Shown here in pieces: positions 49,648 through 58,659 of a DNA stretch of 64,000 bases. Every line of letters starts with the position of its first letter. Position 1 is the stretch's first letter. Below the pieces are notes generated by a model, which did not search any database, was not told where the DNA came from, and saw only the letters and a program-made list of their open reading frames with translations. Source of the DNA: Psychrobacter glaciei (GTDB lineage: Bacteria > Pseudomonadota > Gammaproteobacteria > Pseudomonadales > Moraxellaceae). A program made the position numbers and the translations under genes. Location of the stretch: contig NZ_BMZR01000009.1 in NCBI RefSeq assembly GCF_014652895.1, positions 1 through 64,000 of the forward strand, written 5' to 3'.

Positions 49648-50259
49648 ATGTTAAAGAAAAACTTACTATCTATCGCCGTAGTTACAGCCGCCATGTCACT
49701 AGCCGCTTGTAGTGACAAAGAAGCCGCTACTGATCCAGTTGAGCCTGAAGTTACCACCGAAGAAATGGCAGTTGAGCCAGTTGCTGAAGCTGATCCAATG
49801 GTTGAAGCAGAGCCAATGACTGACATGGACATGGAAGCTACACAGACTATCGCTGAAATAGCGGCAGGCAATGAGAACCTAACTATCCTTACAGCAGCGC
49901 TTCAAGCCGCTGGTCTTGATACTATGTTGATGGAAGATACCAAATACACAGTATTTGCCCCAACTGACGATGCTTTTGCTCCAGTACTAGAGAAGCTAGG
50001 CGTGACTAAAGAAGAGTTATTGGCTAACACTGATTTACTTAAGAAAGTACTTCCTTACCATGTAGTACCTATGGAAGTTAAAGCTGCTGATATCCCTTAC
50101 GCTACTGATATCAAAACCGCTAACGGCGCAACGATTTCTATTAGCGATGCTAACGTCATTACAGATGCTACTGGTGGAACGGCTAACATCACTGGTACTG
50201 ACATCATGGCAACCAATGGTGTGGTACACACTATCGATGCGGTATTAATGCCTGAGTAA
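49648..50259 (+). CDS. Fasciclin-domain lipoprotein 2
   Basis: 203 residues. Lipobox SLAAC (Cys near 20). An acidic linker (about 22-68, rich in Glu, Pro and Asp-Met pairs) leads to one FAS1 domain (about 70-202): TIAEIAAGNENLTILTAALQAAGLDTML, YTVFAPTDDAFAPVL, LLKKVLPYHVVPM and NGVVHTIDAVLMPE. AAGGAA precedes the ATG. It is the downstream member of the local duplication; the linker differs from the Met/Lys-rich one of copy 1. Confidence 0.93.
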   Translation: MLKKNLLSIAVVTAAMSLAACSDKEAATDPVEPEVTTEEMAVEPVAEADPMVEAEPMTDMDMEATQTIAEIAAGNENLTILTAALQAAGLDTMLMEDTKYTVFAPTDDAFAPVLEKLGVTKEELLANTDLLKKVLPYHVVPMEVKAADIPYATDIKTANGATISISDANVITDATGGTANITGTDIMATNGVVHTIDAVLMPE

Positions 50260-50318
50260 TTTTTTACAGACTACTGGTCATGACTTATCAGTAGTTGACG
50301 TATAGATAATACTGAAAG

Positions 50319-50345
50319 AGCCTAGCCATTGAGCTGGGCTTTTTT
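50319..50345 (+). terminator. Rho-independent terminator of fasciclin 2
   Basis: 8-bp stem AGCCTAGC / GCTGGGCT (one wobble) with a CATTGA loop and a T run. Confidence 0.87.
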
Positions 50346-50400
50346 GTGCCAATATATTTATCTTGGTATTTTTTACGACGATCTATAAGAATATCGGCAC

Positions 50401-50434
50401 AAAAAAGCCCGAGACAATAGTCTCGGGCTTTTTA
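50401..50434 (-). terminator. Terminator of agcS (bidirectional)
   Basis: A perfect stem AAAAAGCCCGAGAC / GTCTCGGGCTTTTT with loop AATA. On the minus strand it closes the agcS transcript, 42 bases after the stop; it can also back up the fasciclin terminator. Confidence 0.92.
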
Positions 50435-50475
50435 TACGCAATGAGTAGGATGTAGCAGTACCAAACTAAAGAATA

Positions 50476-52023
50476 TTATACGTTGTCTTTACGTAGTGGA
50501 TCTGCGTTCATTCTTTTTTGTTCAGCTAGATGACGCTCTTCCCAATACGGTGCGTTTTTGATACCAAATTTGGCAGGATCAAAACTATAGCGTTTCACGC
50601 CAGCTTTACGCTGAGCTTCATAATCTTTTAGCATAGTCAGTGTTGGACGAGCCACAATGAAGATGACCAAGATACCAACAATATTGAGCCAAGCCATGAG
50701 ACCAACACCAATATCACCAATAGCCCAGATATAACCAGCTGAATTCAAGCCACCGTAGGCAACCATCACCATGATTAGAATTTTGACTAAGAATAGACCA
50801 GTTTTATTGGCACCGCGACCGAGGAAGCGAGTCAAGTAAGCCACGTTTACTTCAGCGATGTAGTAGTAAGCCAAAATCGTAGTAAAGGCAAAGAAGAATA
50901 CTGCGATGGCAATAAAGGTATTACCATAGGTGCCATAGACAGATTCCATTGCCATTTGCGTAAAGGCAGGTGAGTTAATCTCAACACCAGCTGCAACATT
51001 CTGTACGATGAACTGACCATCTGGAAGCGTACCTTGAATGTTATACATGCCTGTAGATAAAATCATAAAGGCGGTAGCAGAACAGACTAGCAACGTATCG
51101 ACATATACTGAGAATGCCTGTACTAAACCTTGCTGTGATGGATGCTCAACTTCAGCAGCAGCAGCAGCGTGAGGGCCAGTACCTTGTCCAGCTTCGTTAG
51201 AGTAAATACCACGTTTTACACCCCAACCAATAGCAGCACCGAAACCTGCTTGGGCAGTGAATGCATCACCAATGATCATCCCAAATACATCTGGGATCAA
51301 GCTGACGTTAGAGAACATAATAATTAAGGCTAAAACGATATAACCTAGTGCCATAAAAGGTACAGCAAACTCGGTAAAAGTTGCAATACGCTTAATACCA
51401 CCAAAGATGATGATACCTAGAACGACTAGAATGATACCTAGTGCCACTAAACGCATAGAGCCAACTTCTAGGCCTCCGACGTTCATGATAGTACCTTCAC
51501 CCATCACCTGTGCAAATGCACTGATAACACCGTTTGCCTGTACGCCTGGTAAGAACATACCGCAAGCTAAAATAGAGGCGATGGCGAAGAGAATACCGTA
51601 CCATTTTTGACCAAGGGCACGCTCAAAGTAATAAGCAGGGCCACCGCGATATTCGCCAGTAATCACATCTTTTTCTTTGTAAATCTGTGCAAGGGTAGAC
51701 TCGACGTAGGCAGTAGATGCCCCTAAGAAGGCCACAACCCACATCCAAAATACTGCACCTGGACCACCGAAGCCGATAGCAGCAGCTACCCCAGCGATGT
51801 TACCCATACCCACGCGTCCTGCGAGTGAGACGGCAAGTGCCTGAAATGATGAAATACCTTGTGCGCTAGATTTACCGGTGAATAGTAATTTGATCATTTC
51901 ACCGAATAGACGTACTTGTACGAAGCGCGTCATAATGGAATAAAACAGACCCGCACCCAGACACAGATAGATCAGTGCAGGGCTCCAGATAATTCCGTTT
52001 ACTAAATTGACTAAACCTTCCAT
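50476..52023 (-). CDS. agcS: Sodium:alanine/glycine symporter (AGCS family)
   Basis: 515 residues, about eleven membrane helices. The family signature is seen as AGRVGMGNIAGVAAAIGFGGPGAVFWMWVVAFLGASTAYVESTLAQIYK (about 67-115) and GVKRGIYSNEAGQGTGPHAAAAAEVEHPSQQGLVQAFSVYVDTLLVC (about 268-314). It imports alanine or glycine with Na+ across the inner membrane. AGGAATATAC precedes the ATG. No glycine riboswitch was recognised upstream, although agcS-type genes often have one. Confidence 0.95.
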   Translation of the reverse strand: MEGLVNLVNGIIWSPALIYLCLGAGLFYSIMTRFVQVRLFGEMIKLLFTGKSSAQGISSFQALAVSLAGRVGMGNIAGVAAAIGFGGPGAVFWMWVVAFLGASTAYVESTLAQIYKEKDVITGEYRGGPAYYFERALGQKWYGILFAIASILACGMFLPGVQANGVISAFAQVMGEGTIMNVGGLEVGSMRLVALGIILVVLGIIIFGGIKRIATFTEFAVPFMALGYIVLALIIMFSNVSLIPDVFGMIIGDAFTAQAGFGAAIGWGVKRGIYSNEAGQGTGPHAAAAAEVEHPSQQGLVQAFSVYVDTLLVCSATAFMILSTGMYNIQGTLPDGQFIVQNVAAGVEINSPAFTQMAMESVYGTYGNTFIAIAVFFFAFTTILAYYYIAEVNVAYLTRFLGRGANKTGLFLVKILIMVMVAYGGLNSAGYIWAIGDIGVGLMAWLNIVGILVIFIVARPTLTMLKDYEAQRKAGVKRYSFDPAKFGIKNAPYWEERHLAEQKRMNADPLRKDNV

Positions 52024-53037
52024 ATGTATATTCCTAATACTGTCTCAAAGTGGCTATTAATACTAATACCGGCGTCAACCAATTGCTCTAGTGGCTCACT
52101 TAGTTTGCCTGCATAGACTTACACATCTCGTTAAGTCTTATATGTACTTAGCCACTCAGAATGGACTGTAGTTGTCTGTATTTATCCGCTTGGCCTATTC
52201 GCAACACTGACCATGTGTATACCGCTCATCAGAGTCAATTTCAAAATGAGCTGCAGTTGCAATCCTTTGCTGTCTTCATTATGCGGTACATCCAGTCATT
52301 ACGTCATCGACGCAATAGCTGTTATAAATGGACCAGCGGATAAAACAGGCGGTTATATAATTAAATACTTATCAGTAAAGCGATAGCATTCAACTTGCTA
52401 TGAGTCGTATCGATTGGCTACACTGGTAAAAGCTTGTCGATTTGTAAGTTGAGGCTTTGGCGATCCTTGAACAGAGTTAACCAGACGTTCGTAATCCTCT
52501 AATACTAAACAAACGATAAGTCCACTACCAAATGTATTCAAACCGTACGGCTACGTAACTGCAATTTGCCATATTTTTGGCACAATTACTAGAAATTTCT
52601 TTAAGAGTAGCAGGATATCTCGATGTTTGAGACGACAGACCCCACAATAAATAGCGATGAAACAAAGGAGTTTTGTAACTGCTACATTATTGTTTTACCC
52701 GCAGTTCAAAGCGAAATGGTTTATTAGTCAACATAATTAAGCTTTTGGATAAATATAACCATAGTGTAAGCAAGTATAAATGCCAATATGATTAGGCGTG
52801 GCGGTTGTGTTTTGGTAACGATGAATTGTAAAAAGTGGGTTATATCGCCATTATTGGCAGAATGTCTTGTAGGCTATAAAATGTAACCGTTACTGACGAC
52901 TATCATTCTATTGAATAAAGTAGCAGTTGATGGACTGGATAAATAGACGTACAGGATGGTTGAACAAGTGGTTATATCAGCTGTAAAAAAACGTGTTACT
53001 AGGTATTTGTTATTTATCATTATTAGGAGAGACAACG
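52024..53037. other. Long gene-free divergent region agcS / lemA
   Basis: About 1 kb with only short frames lacking good starts or recognisable products (for example 52161-52343, and a 28-codon frame near 52656). No RNA motif, terminator or TATAGTC element was found. It must hold the promoters of agcS and of the lemA group. Confidence 0.5.
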
Positions 53038-53670
53038 ATGACGCGTAAATCCATTGTAAAACCCATGTTACTATCAGCAGTATTAGCGACTTCTACCGTT
53101 GGTTTGACGGGTTGTGGCTATAACAATCTGCAAGCACAAGATGAGCAGGTAACGGCTTCGTGGTCAGAAGTAGTCAACCAATACCAACGCCGCTCAGACC
53201 TAGTGCCAAACTTGGTCAAAGTTGTACAGCAATACGCAGAGCAAGAGCAAGAGGTGTTTACCCAAGTTGCTGAAGCGCGCTCACGTGCTGGTGGTATCAC
53301 CGTGACTCCTGAGGTGCTCAACGACCCTGAAGCGATGGAGCGTTATGCGGCTGCGCAAGAGCAGATGACTGGCGCTTTATCGCGTCTAATGGCTGTCTCT
53401 GAGCGCTATCCTGAGCTAAAATCAGATGCCTTGTTCCAAGATTTGCAAGCACAGCTAGAAGGCACGGAAAACCGTATCGCCGTTGCTCGTAACCGCTATA
53501 TTCAAGAAGTACAAAGCTATAATACGACGGTGCGTCAATTTCCAACCAATATCACTGCCAAAGTATTTGGTCTAGATACCAAGCCAAACTTTACAGTAGC
53601 CAACGAAGAAGCCATTTCAACAGCACCCAGTGTTGATTTTGGCGACGACGATGCAGCAGCTGCTCAGTAA
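53038..53670 (+). CDS. lemA: LemA-family protein
   Basis: 210 residues from the ATG at 53038 (AGGAGAGA upstream; the frame extends to 52993 without such a site). N-terminal signal/anchor with lipobox-like GLTGC (Cys near 27), then the LemA four-helix fold: YNNLQAQDEQVTASWSEVVNQYQRRSDLVPNLVKVVQQYA, ALSRLMAVSERYPELKSDALFQDLQAQLEGTENRIAVARNRYIQEVQSYNTTVRQFPTNI. Function unclear; in many bacteria lemA is followed, as here, by TPM-domain genes, which suggests an envelope complex. First of three likely co-transcribed genes. Confidence 0.93.
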   Translation: MTRKSIVKPMLLSAVLATSTVGLTGCGYNNLQAQDEQVTASWSEVVNQYQRRSDLVPNLVKVVQQYAEQEQEVFTQVAEARSRAGGITVTPEVLNDPEAMERYAAAQEQMTGALSRLMAVSERYPELKSDALFQDLQAQLEGTENRIAVARNRYIQEVQSYNTTVRQFPTNITAKVFGLDTKPNFTVANEEAISTAPSVDFGDDDAAAAQ

Positions 53671-53811
53671 AGTACAATGCATAAAAAATACGGTGCACAA
53701 AAAGTACGATGCATAATAAGGCTTGATGCTTAAAAGATAAACGAAGCTCATAGTTATTGCAGTAGTCGCCATTCATTCAGCACAGACGTCATTTGAGGTG
53801 GTATAGATTAG

Positions 53812-55017
53812 ATGAATCATTCAAAAGCAATCTTATCAGTATTACTATTCACACTGAGCATCAGCAGTGCACCAGTGCTGTATGCGGCACCTAATGATAC
53901 GGCAGTGGCTACCGATAGTGGCTCAAACAGCCCTTCGAATCTGCAAAACCGCAGTGTCGAGGATCTGGTGGCCATTGCCAAAGCAGGCGATTCCAACGAA
54001 GCCATAAATGATACGGTATTGGGTAACGAGGCAATTAACGAAGCCATACTGGGCAACGATGCGATCAACCCTAATGCCGCAAGCAATGAAGCAGTTAATA
54101 GTGAAAAGTCAGCAGAAACACGAGCGCCTACTAAGCCGCCTGTCCAATCAAATGCTGAAAGTGTCGATGCGGACAAGCTCATATTAAACAGCCCTGTTAT
54201 TGACCAAGCCAATATTTTAAACCCGCAAGAAAAGCAGCGCTTAGAGGCGCAGCTCAGAAGTATCTATCAACAAGGTTTGGCGCAGGCAGCTGTCGTCATT
54301 GTTCCGACTACCAATGGTTTGCCTATCTTTGACTATGCTTTGCAGGTTGCAGAGAAATGGCAGTTGGGTGATAAAGATATCGATGATGGTTTGCTGATTG
54401 TCGTGGCGGTCAATGACCGTGATATGTATGTCCTAACGGGTTATGGGCTAGAGGGTGTGCTACCAGATGCTGCGGTTAACCGTATCATTCGTGAAGACAT
54501 CACACCATTGTTTAAGCAAAACAACTATGGCGCAGGGATACTAGCAGGTGTTGATGCATTTAAAACGCGTCTGACTGCTGATCCTGACGTATTGGCCCGT
54601 GCCGATGCTCAAGCTGCGGAGCGTAACGTTCAACAAGGCTCAGATGAGCTACCATCACCTATTTTCTTATTTATTATGGCAATGATATTTGGTAGTTTTA
54701 TTACCAATATTTTAGGCCGAGTATTTGGCTCTATCATTACCGCAAGTGGGTTTTTTGCTGGCTCGCTGGCACTGGGCGGCGGGTTCTTTATGACATTGAT
54801 TATGGCGATATTTATATGGCTGTTTTTGATCTCACGCGGCGGCGGTGGTGGCAAAGGTGGCGGCGGTAAAGGTGGCAGACGACGCGGCGGTATGATTTTC
54901 TTACCCGGTATGGGTGGCGGAAGTGGTGGCGGCTTTGGCGGTGGGGGTTTCGGCGGCGGCGGCTTTGGTGGCGGCGGTGGTGGATTTGGCGGTGGCGGTG
55001 CTGGTGGCTCATGGTAA
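53812..55017 (+). CDS. TPM-domain membrane protein (YgcG/TPM_phosphatase) with Gly-rich tail
   Basis: 401 residues. Signal peptide (about 1-26, LYA-AP). Residues 61-100 are four 10-residue repeats (NEAIN, NEAIN, NDAIN, NEAVN at 62, 72, 82, 92), an unusual insert before the TPM domain (about 125-275; NSPVIDQANILNPQEKQRLEAQL, DDGLLIVVAVNDRDMYVLTGYGLEGVLPDAAVNRIIREDI). Then two or three membrane helices (about 283-342) and a long Gly/Arg/Lys-rich C-terminus of GGGFGGGG units. The Gly-rich end is usual for this family, the four repeats are not. A 20-base direct repeat (55014-55053) begins within the stop region. Confidence 0.9.
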   Translation: MNHSKAILSVLLFTLSISSAPVLYAAPNDTAVATDSGSNSPSNLQNRSVEDLVAIAKAGDSNEAINDTVLGNEAINEAILGNDAINPNAASNEAVNSEKSAETRAPTKPPVQSNAESVDADKLILNSPVIDQANILNPQEKQRLEAQLRSIYQQGLAQAAVVIVPTTNGLPIFDYALQVAEKWQLGDKDIDDGLLIVVAVNDRDMYVLTGYGLEGVLPDAAVNRIIREDITPLFKQNNYGAGILAGVDAFKTRLTADPDVLARADAQAAERNVQQGSDELPSPIFLFIMAMIFGSFITNILGRVFGSIITASGFFAGSLALGGGFFMTLIMAIFIWLFLISRGGGGGKGGGGKGGRRRGGMIFLPGMGGGSGGGFGGGGFGGGGFGGGGGGFGGGGAGGSW

Positions 55018-55135
55018 GTAACTATTAAAAATTGTAAGTAACTATTAAAAATTTGTTAGTAAAAACCAAGCAAATGAAGCCGCAGTAAAAAACGCAAACA
55101 ACCTGCAAAAATGATGTCTGTGAGGAAACAATTAA

Positions 55136-55660
55136 ATGTCAGAAAACAATGCTCCAAAAGCCAGTTTTGCCCGCTGGTGGCGTCAAGTCCTATTTGTTCC
55201 TTTGCTGCACAGCAAATGGCTGACAGCAGAAGCCAAAGCCCGTTTGACAGATGAGGTCACTAGCGCAGAGCGTGGCCATCGTGGAGAAGTGTTTTTAATT
55301 ATAGAAAACCACCTGCCGACTCAGGATGCTTATCATATCGACTGTCGCGAGCGTGCGGTGGATTTATTTAGCGAGTATCGCGTGTGGGACACCGAAGAAA
55401 ACACGGGTGTCTTGGTTTATGTCAATATCTGTGAGCACCAATTAGAGATAGTCGCGGATCGCGGTATCAGCGCTCATGTGAGCCCCACAGTCTGGCGGGC
55501 AATGTGTGAAAAAGCCGTGTCGGGCATCGCAAATAAAAACACTGAAGAGAGCTTAGCTGAATTATTAGACGAAGTTGGACAGGTATTGCGTCAGTACTAT
55601 CATCTTGAGAATAACCCAGCAGGTAATGAGCTGTCCGATACGGTGGTGTTTTTGAAATAG
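55136..55660 (+). CDS. Short TPM-domain protein
   Basis: 174 residues, TPM domain only, no signal peptide and no membrane segment: FARWWRQVLFVPLLHSKWLTAEAKARLTDEVTSAERGHRGEVFLIIENHL, YRVWDTEENTGVLVYVNICEHQLEIVADRGISAHVSPTVWRAMCEKA. Such single-domain members commonly follow a long TPM gene and lemA. AGGAAAC precedes the ATG. Third gene of the lemA group; cytoplasmic face of the complex is a reasonable guess. Confidence 0.9.
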   Translation: MSENNAPKASFARWWRQVLFVPLLHSKWLTAEAKARLTDEVTSAERGHRGEVFLIIENHLPTQDAYHIDCRERAVDLFSEYRVWDTEENTGVLVYVNICEHQLEIVADRGISAHVSPTVWRAMCEKAVSGIANKNTEESLAELLDEVGQVLRQYYHLENNPAGNELSDTVVFLK

Positions 55661-55861
55661 CGTTTATGAAGTAGCATTTATGAAGTGATGCTTATAATAA
55701 GGTAGAACGTTTTGATCTTAATCTATAGGGTTCTAGGCGAAATCCAAATATAATAGACTTTTAAACAAGAGGGCGCTTCCAAACACATCTATAGCCAGAC
55801 GCATTTATAGAGAGCAATCCTCAGAAAAAAAGCCTTTATCAAAAACCATTACTGGAACACT

Positions 55862-56860
55862 ATGATTGAGTTAATAAAGAAACTACCAAAAGCGGAACTT
55901 CATCTACATATTGAAGGCTCGCTAGAACCTGAGCTGATGTTTAGATTGGCGAAAAAAAACCAAGTAGAGATTCCTTATACAGACATAGAAGATGTACGCA
56001 ATGCTTATAACTTCACCAACTTGCAGACCTTTTTAGATATCTACTATGCGGGTGCCAATGTCCTGCTCACAAAAGATGATTTTTATGATTTGACGTGGGA
56101 ATATATTCTTAAATGTGTTGAAGACAACGTCATTCACACAGAAATATTTTTTGACCCACAGACGCATACCGAACGTGGTGTGTCTTTTGAAGCTGTAATC
56201 ACTGGTATCAAAGAAGCGCTCGTAGATGCTAAAGAAAAGTATGGTATTACGTCTTGCATCATTATGTGCTTCTTAAGACATTTATCACAAGAAGAGGCGT
56301 TTGAAACGTTAGAGCAAGCATTGGCGTTCAAAAATGATATCATCGGTGTTGGTCTTGATTCATCAGAATTGGGCAATCCGCCATCGAAATTTAAAGAAGT
56401 ATTCAAAAAAGCCAAAGAAGAAGGCTTTAAGCTGGTCGCTCATGCAGGCGAAGAGGCAGATTTTTCGTATATATATGAAGCTCTGGATTTATTAGAGATT
56501 AATAGAATCGATCATGGTGTGCAGTCTATAAAAAGCCCAGAATTGATGCAAAGGCTCAAAGACGAGCAAATGCCGCTGACAGTTTGTCCGAACTCAAATA
56601 TCGAACTCAAGGTCTTTGAAAACTATAAAGAACACAATATCAAAGCGCTGCTGGATTATGGTTTAAATATTAGTGTCAATTCAGACGATCCAGCATATTT
56701 CAAAGGCTATATGAATCAGAACTTTATAAATATATGCGAAAACTTACCGCTAACGGAAGACGATGTTGTTACTTTAGTAAAGAACTCTTTTAACTCCTCA
56801 TTTATCAGTGATGAGTTAAAAGAATCCTACTTAGCGAAGGTTGATCTTGCGTTGAAATAA
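55862..56860 (+). CDS. Adenine deaminase (adenosine deaminase family)
   Basis: 332 residues. Zn hydrolase of the adenosine/adenine deaminase family: ELHLHIEGSLEPELMF (HxH ligands, about 13-28), HAGEEADFSYIYEALDLLEINRIDHGVQS (third His and catalytic Glu, about 194-222), NSDDPAYFKGYMNQNF (Asp ligand near 280). The segments ALDLLEINRIDHG, FLDIYYAGANVLLTKDDFYDLTWEYI and FFDPQTHTERG match the group that includes Pseudomonas PA0148, shown to deaminate adenine, better than true adenosine deaminases. Purine salvage to hypoxanthine. The exact substrate is inferred. Confidence 0.86.
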   Translation: MIELIKKLPKAELHLHIEGSLEPELMFRLAKKNQVEIPYTDIEDVRNAYNFTNLQTFLDIYYAGANVLLTKDDFYDLTWEYILKCVEDNVIHTEIFFDPQTHTERGVSFEAVITGIKEALVDAKEKYGITSCIIMCFLRHLSQEEAFETLEQALAFKNDIIGVGLDSSELGNPPSKFKEVFKKAKEEGFKLVAHAGEEADFSYIYEALDLLEINRIDHGVQSIKSPELMQRLKDEQMPLTVCPNSNIELKVFENYKEHNIKALLDYGLNISVNSDDPAYFKGYMNQNFINICENLPLTEDDVVTLVKNSFNSSFISDELKESYLAKVDLALK

Positions 56861-56888
56861 GCTTTAATGCGTTTATTTTTTAGTAGTG

Positions 56889-56926
56889 AAGGCTTAATGG
56901 TTGATATCAATCGTTAAGCCTTTTTT
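56889..56926 (+). terminator. Rho-independent terminator of the deaminase gene
   Basis: A long hairpin: AAGGCTTAA / TTAAGCCTT outer stem and GGTTG / CAATC inner stem around ATAT, followed by TTTTTT. It lies 28 bases after the stop and also 22 bases from the convergent sirtuin stop. Confidence 0.92.
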
Positions 56927-56948
56927 ATTGTTCATTTTATACCCATAC

Positions 56949-57749
56949 CTATAAAGCAGTAATTTCTTCTATAAGCAGCGGCAGTATCACACCAGCCTTT
57001 TCTGCTAAAGTGATATCAACGATGGTGTTTGGCGTCGGGTCGGGGTTTATCTCTATAATCTTGGCACCATTTTGCTTGGCTAGCTGTGCGAGACCTGCGG
57101 CAGGGTAAACAAGACTTGATGTGCCAATACTGATAAATACCTCGCAATTAGCCGCTGCTTCTTCTGCAATCTGCCATGCTTGTATGGGTAAGGCTTCTCC
57201 AAACCAAACAATATCCGGTCGGATATAGCCACCACAATGCGGGCAGGTCAGCAGTGCCTCATCGAAGCTCATGGTGTTTCGGTTATCGTATGAAGTTCTT
57301 GGTTGATCTTGAGAGGGTGTCTGACATTGACCACAGCGGTTGCGCCACAGATGACCGTGTAAATGAGTCACCGAGCTACCAGCTTGCTCATGCAAATCAT
57401 CGACATTTTGAGTGATGAGAGTCACTTGCTGATCGGAAGTTTGCGCATGGTATTGCCACTGAGCCAAAGCATGATGTGCTGGATTTGGCGCTTTATCTGC
57501 TACCAGCTGTCTGCGCCATTGATACCATGACCACACCAGCTTTGGATCACGAGTGAACGCTTCAGGGGTGGCTAAGTCTTCGACTCCGTAGTTCTCCCAC
57601 AATCCTGTCTGCTTGTCTCGGAACGTCGGGATACCACTTTCTGCTGAAATGCCAGCGCCAGTCAAAATGCAAATATGCTGTTTCGCTGCCAACAGTTTTG
57701 CCGCAAGTTTTACTTCTGCTATTAACGCTGGTGATAATTCTGCTAACAT
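56949..57749 (-). CDS. cobB: NAD-dependent protein deacylase, class III sirtuin
   Basis: 266 residues. NAD motif GAGISAESGIPTFRDKQTG (about 33-51), TQNVDDLHEQAGS (about 115-127), catalytic His in HLHGHLWRN, zinc cysteines in RCGQCQ and CPHCGG, and VWFGEALP. The Y-x-x-R pair in WSWYQWRRQ (about 71-79) is the mark of class III (SIRT5/CobB) enzymes that prefer succinyl-lysine. Cytoplasmic regulator of metabolism. Divergent from the small gene at 57785 with 35 bases between. Confidence 0.94.
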   Translation of the reverse strand: MLAELSPALIAEVKLAAKLLAAKQHICILTGAGISAESGIPTFRDKQTGLWENYGVEDLATPEAFTRDPKLVWSWYQWRRQLVADKAPNPAHHALAQWQYHAQTSDQQVTLITQNVDDLHEQAGSSVTHLHGHLWRNRCGQCQTPSQDQPRTSYDNRNTMSFDEALLTCPHCGGYIRPDIVWFGEALPIQAWQIAEEAAANCEVFISIGTSSLVYPAAGLAQLAKQNGAKIIEINPDPTPNTIVDITLAEKAGVILPLLIEEITAL

Positions 57750-57784
57750 GAGCCAACCCTTGCTAATAATGGATATTTTTTCTT

Positions 57785-58147
57785 ATGATAGACGGAATTT
57801 GGTGGCTTGTCATATTGTTCGCTGTCATCGCAGCCTTATGGTTCGCGGCAAAATCGCGCGGGGCAAAAGTAGGAGAAAAACATAGTGGCGCAAAATCAAA
57901 AAATGCCACACCTAATGATGCTCTGCAAAAAACAACAGCGCTATTAAAGCAGTACTTTCCTGATTATCGAGTCACACGTAAGGCAAATCATTTACTCGTT
58001 AGCAAACAAGGCAAGAAAGTCGCGATGATTACGATTGATAAGAAGATTGCTGCAAGTCAGCGCCGTCTAGGTGAGATACCAGTGATTAATTACCACAGAG
58101 TCCCCAGCCGTGACCAACTGACTGCAAATCTACAAGAGGCGGAGTAA
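57785..58147 (+). CDS. Small protein with one membrane helix, unknown function
   Basis: 120 residues. One helix at the N-terminus (about 3-20, WWLVILFAVIAALWFAA), a basic linker and a compact basic domain (about 42-115): LLKQYFPDYRVTRKANHLLVSKQGKKVAMITIDKKIAASQRRLGEIPVINYHRVPSRDQLTANL. The pattern resembles small DUF2726-like or endonuclease-like anchored proteins but no family was recognised with confidence. Ends 9 bases before a TATAGTC element. Confidence 0.75.
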   Translation: MIDGIWWLVILFAVIAALWFAAKSRGAKVGEKHSGAKSKNATPNDALQKTTALLKQYFPDYRVTRKANHLLVSKQGKKVAMITIDKKIAASQRRLGEIPVINYHRVPSRDQLTANLQEAE

Positions 58148-58156
58148 ATTTTGCTA

Positions 58157-58264
58157 TATAGCCAATTCTCTATAAATTGGGTACGGTGTCAGTCTCGCTC
58201 AGTCTACTATTTATAGTATTTTCACTCGGCTTCCTTGTATCCAAATTATACCGAACCGACTACA
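58157..58264 (+). repeat. TATAGTC element, copy D (108 bp)
   Basis: Begins TATAGCC and ends CGACTACA, a degenerate pair of ends. It shares TACGGTGTCAGTCT and TTGTATCCAAA with the minus strand of copy C. Internal stem GGGTAC (58179-58184) with GTATCC (58237-58242), one wobble. Lies between the small membrane protein and the tRNA fragment. Confidence 0.72.
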
Positions 58265-58395
58265 GGTGAGAGCCTCAGAAGTATACGGGCACAGAAAGGC
58301 CGCAAATATCTTGAAGTGTAGGTTTGATGAGTATGAATAGTTTAGGGCAGTGCTAAGGTAAGGAAGTGATGGAGCGAGGTTGTAAACATCATAAT

Positions 58396-58442
58396 TGGTG
58401 CGCTCGGCGGGAATCGAACCCACGACCCTCGGCTTCGGAGGC
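58396..58442 (-). other. 3' fragment of tRNA-Arg(CCG), candidate attachment site
   Basis: On the minus strand the sequence runs from anticodon loop CTCCGAA (anticodon CCG), anticodon stem GCCGA, variable GGGTC, perfect T arm GTGGG-TTCGAAT-CCCGC, acceptor CGAGCGC, A, to the encoded CCA. The 5' half (acceptor, D arm, 5' anticodon stem TCGGC) is absent: homology stops two bases past the anticodon loop, at 58442. A 3' fragment of about 45 bases is the typical footprint of tyrosine-recombinase integration into a tRNA gene. The element would extend to the right (58443 on). The gap to 58659 shows nothing else. Confidence 0.85.
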
Positions 58443-58659
58443 TAGAACCACCATATTTTGTTAAACAGCGTTAATGTAAAATAACCTACCATACTATATA
58501 ACTAAAGGGATATAAAGGATTGATCGGTATGACGTTTAGCGTATTTTAAAGGAGTTTATAGCAACATGAATATCAATTTTGGTCACTAGTTAAGTATAAA
58601 ATTTAGACATTATTTATGGTTTTAATGTACATATTTCGTACTTAACTTTTTAAAAACTA

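Noticed and set aside
52024-52200. Glycine riboswitch upstream of agcS
   Set aside because: The conserved GGAGAGAC and tandem aptamer features are not found on the minus strand.
52161-52343. A 60-codon frame in the agcS/lemA gap
   Set aside because: No ribosome binding site, no domain, composition like the surrounding non-coding DNA.
54840-55010. GGC-rich periodic sequence as a CRISPR-like or satellite repeat
   Set aside because: It encodes the Gly-rich tail usual for TPM membrane proteins in frame, so the periodicity is coding.
58396-58470. A complete tRNA-Arg gene on the minus strand
   Set aside because: T arm, variable loop and anticodon loop are perfect, but the acceptor 5' strand, D arm and 5' anticodon stem are missing beyond 58442.
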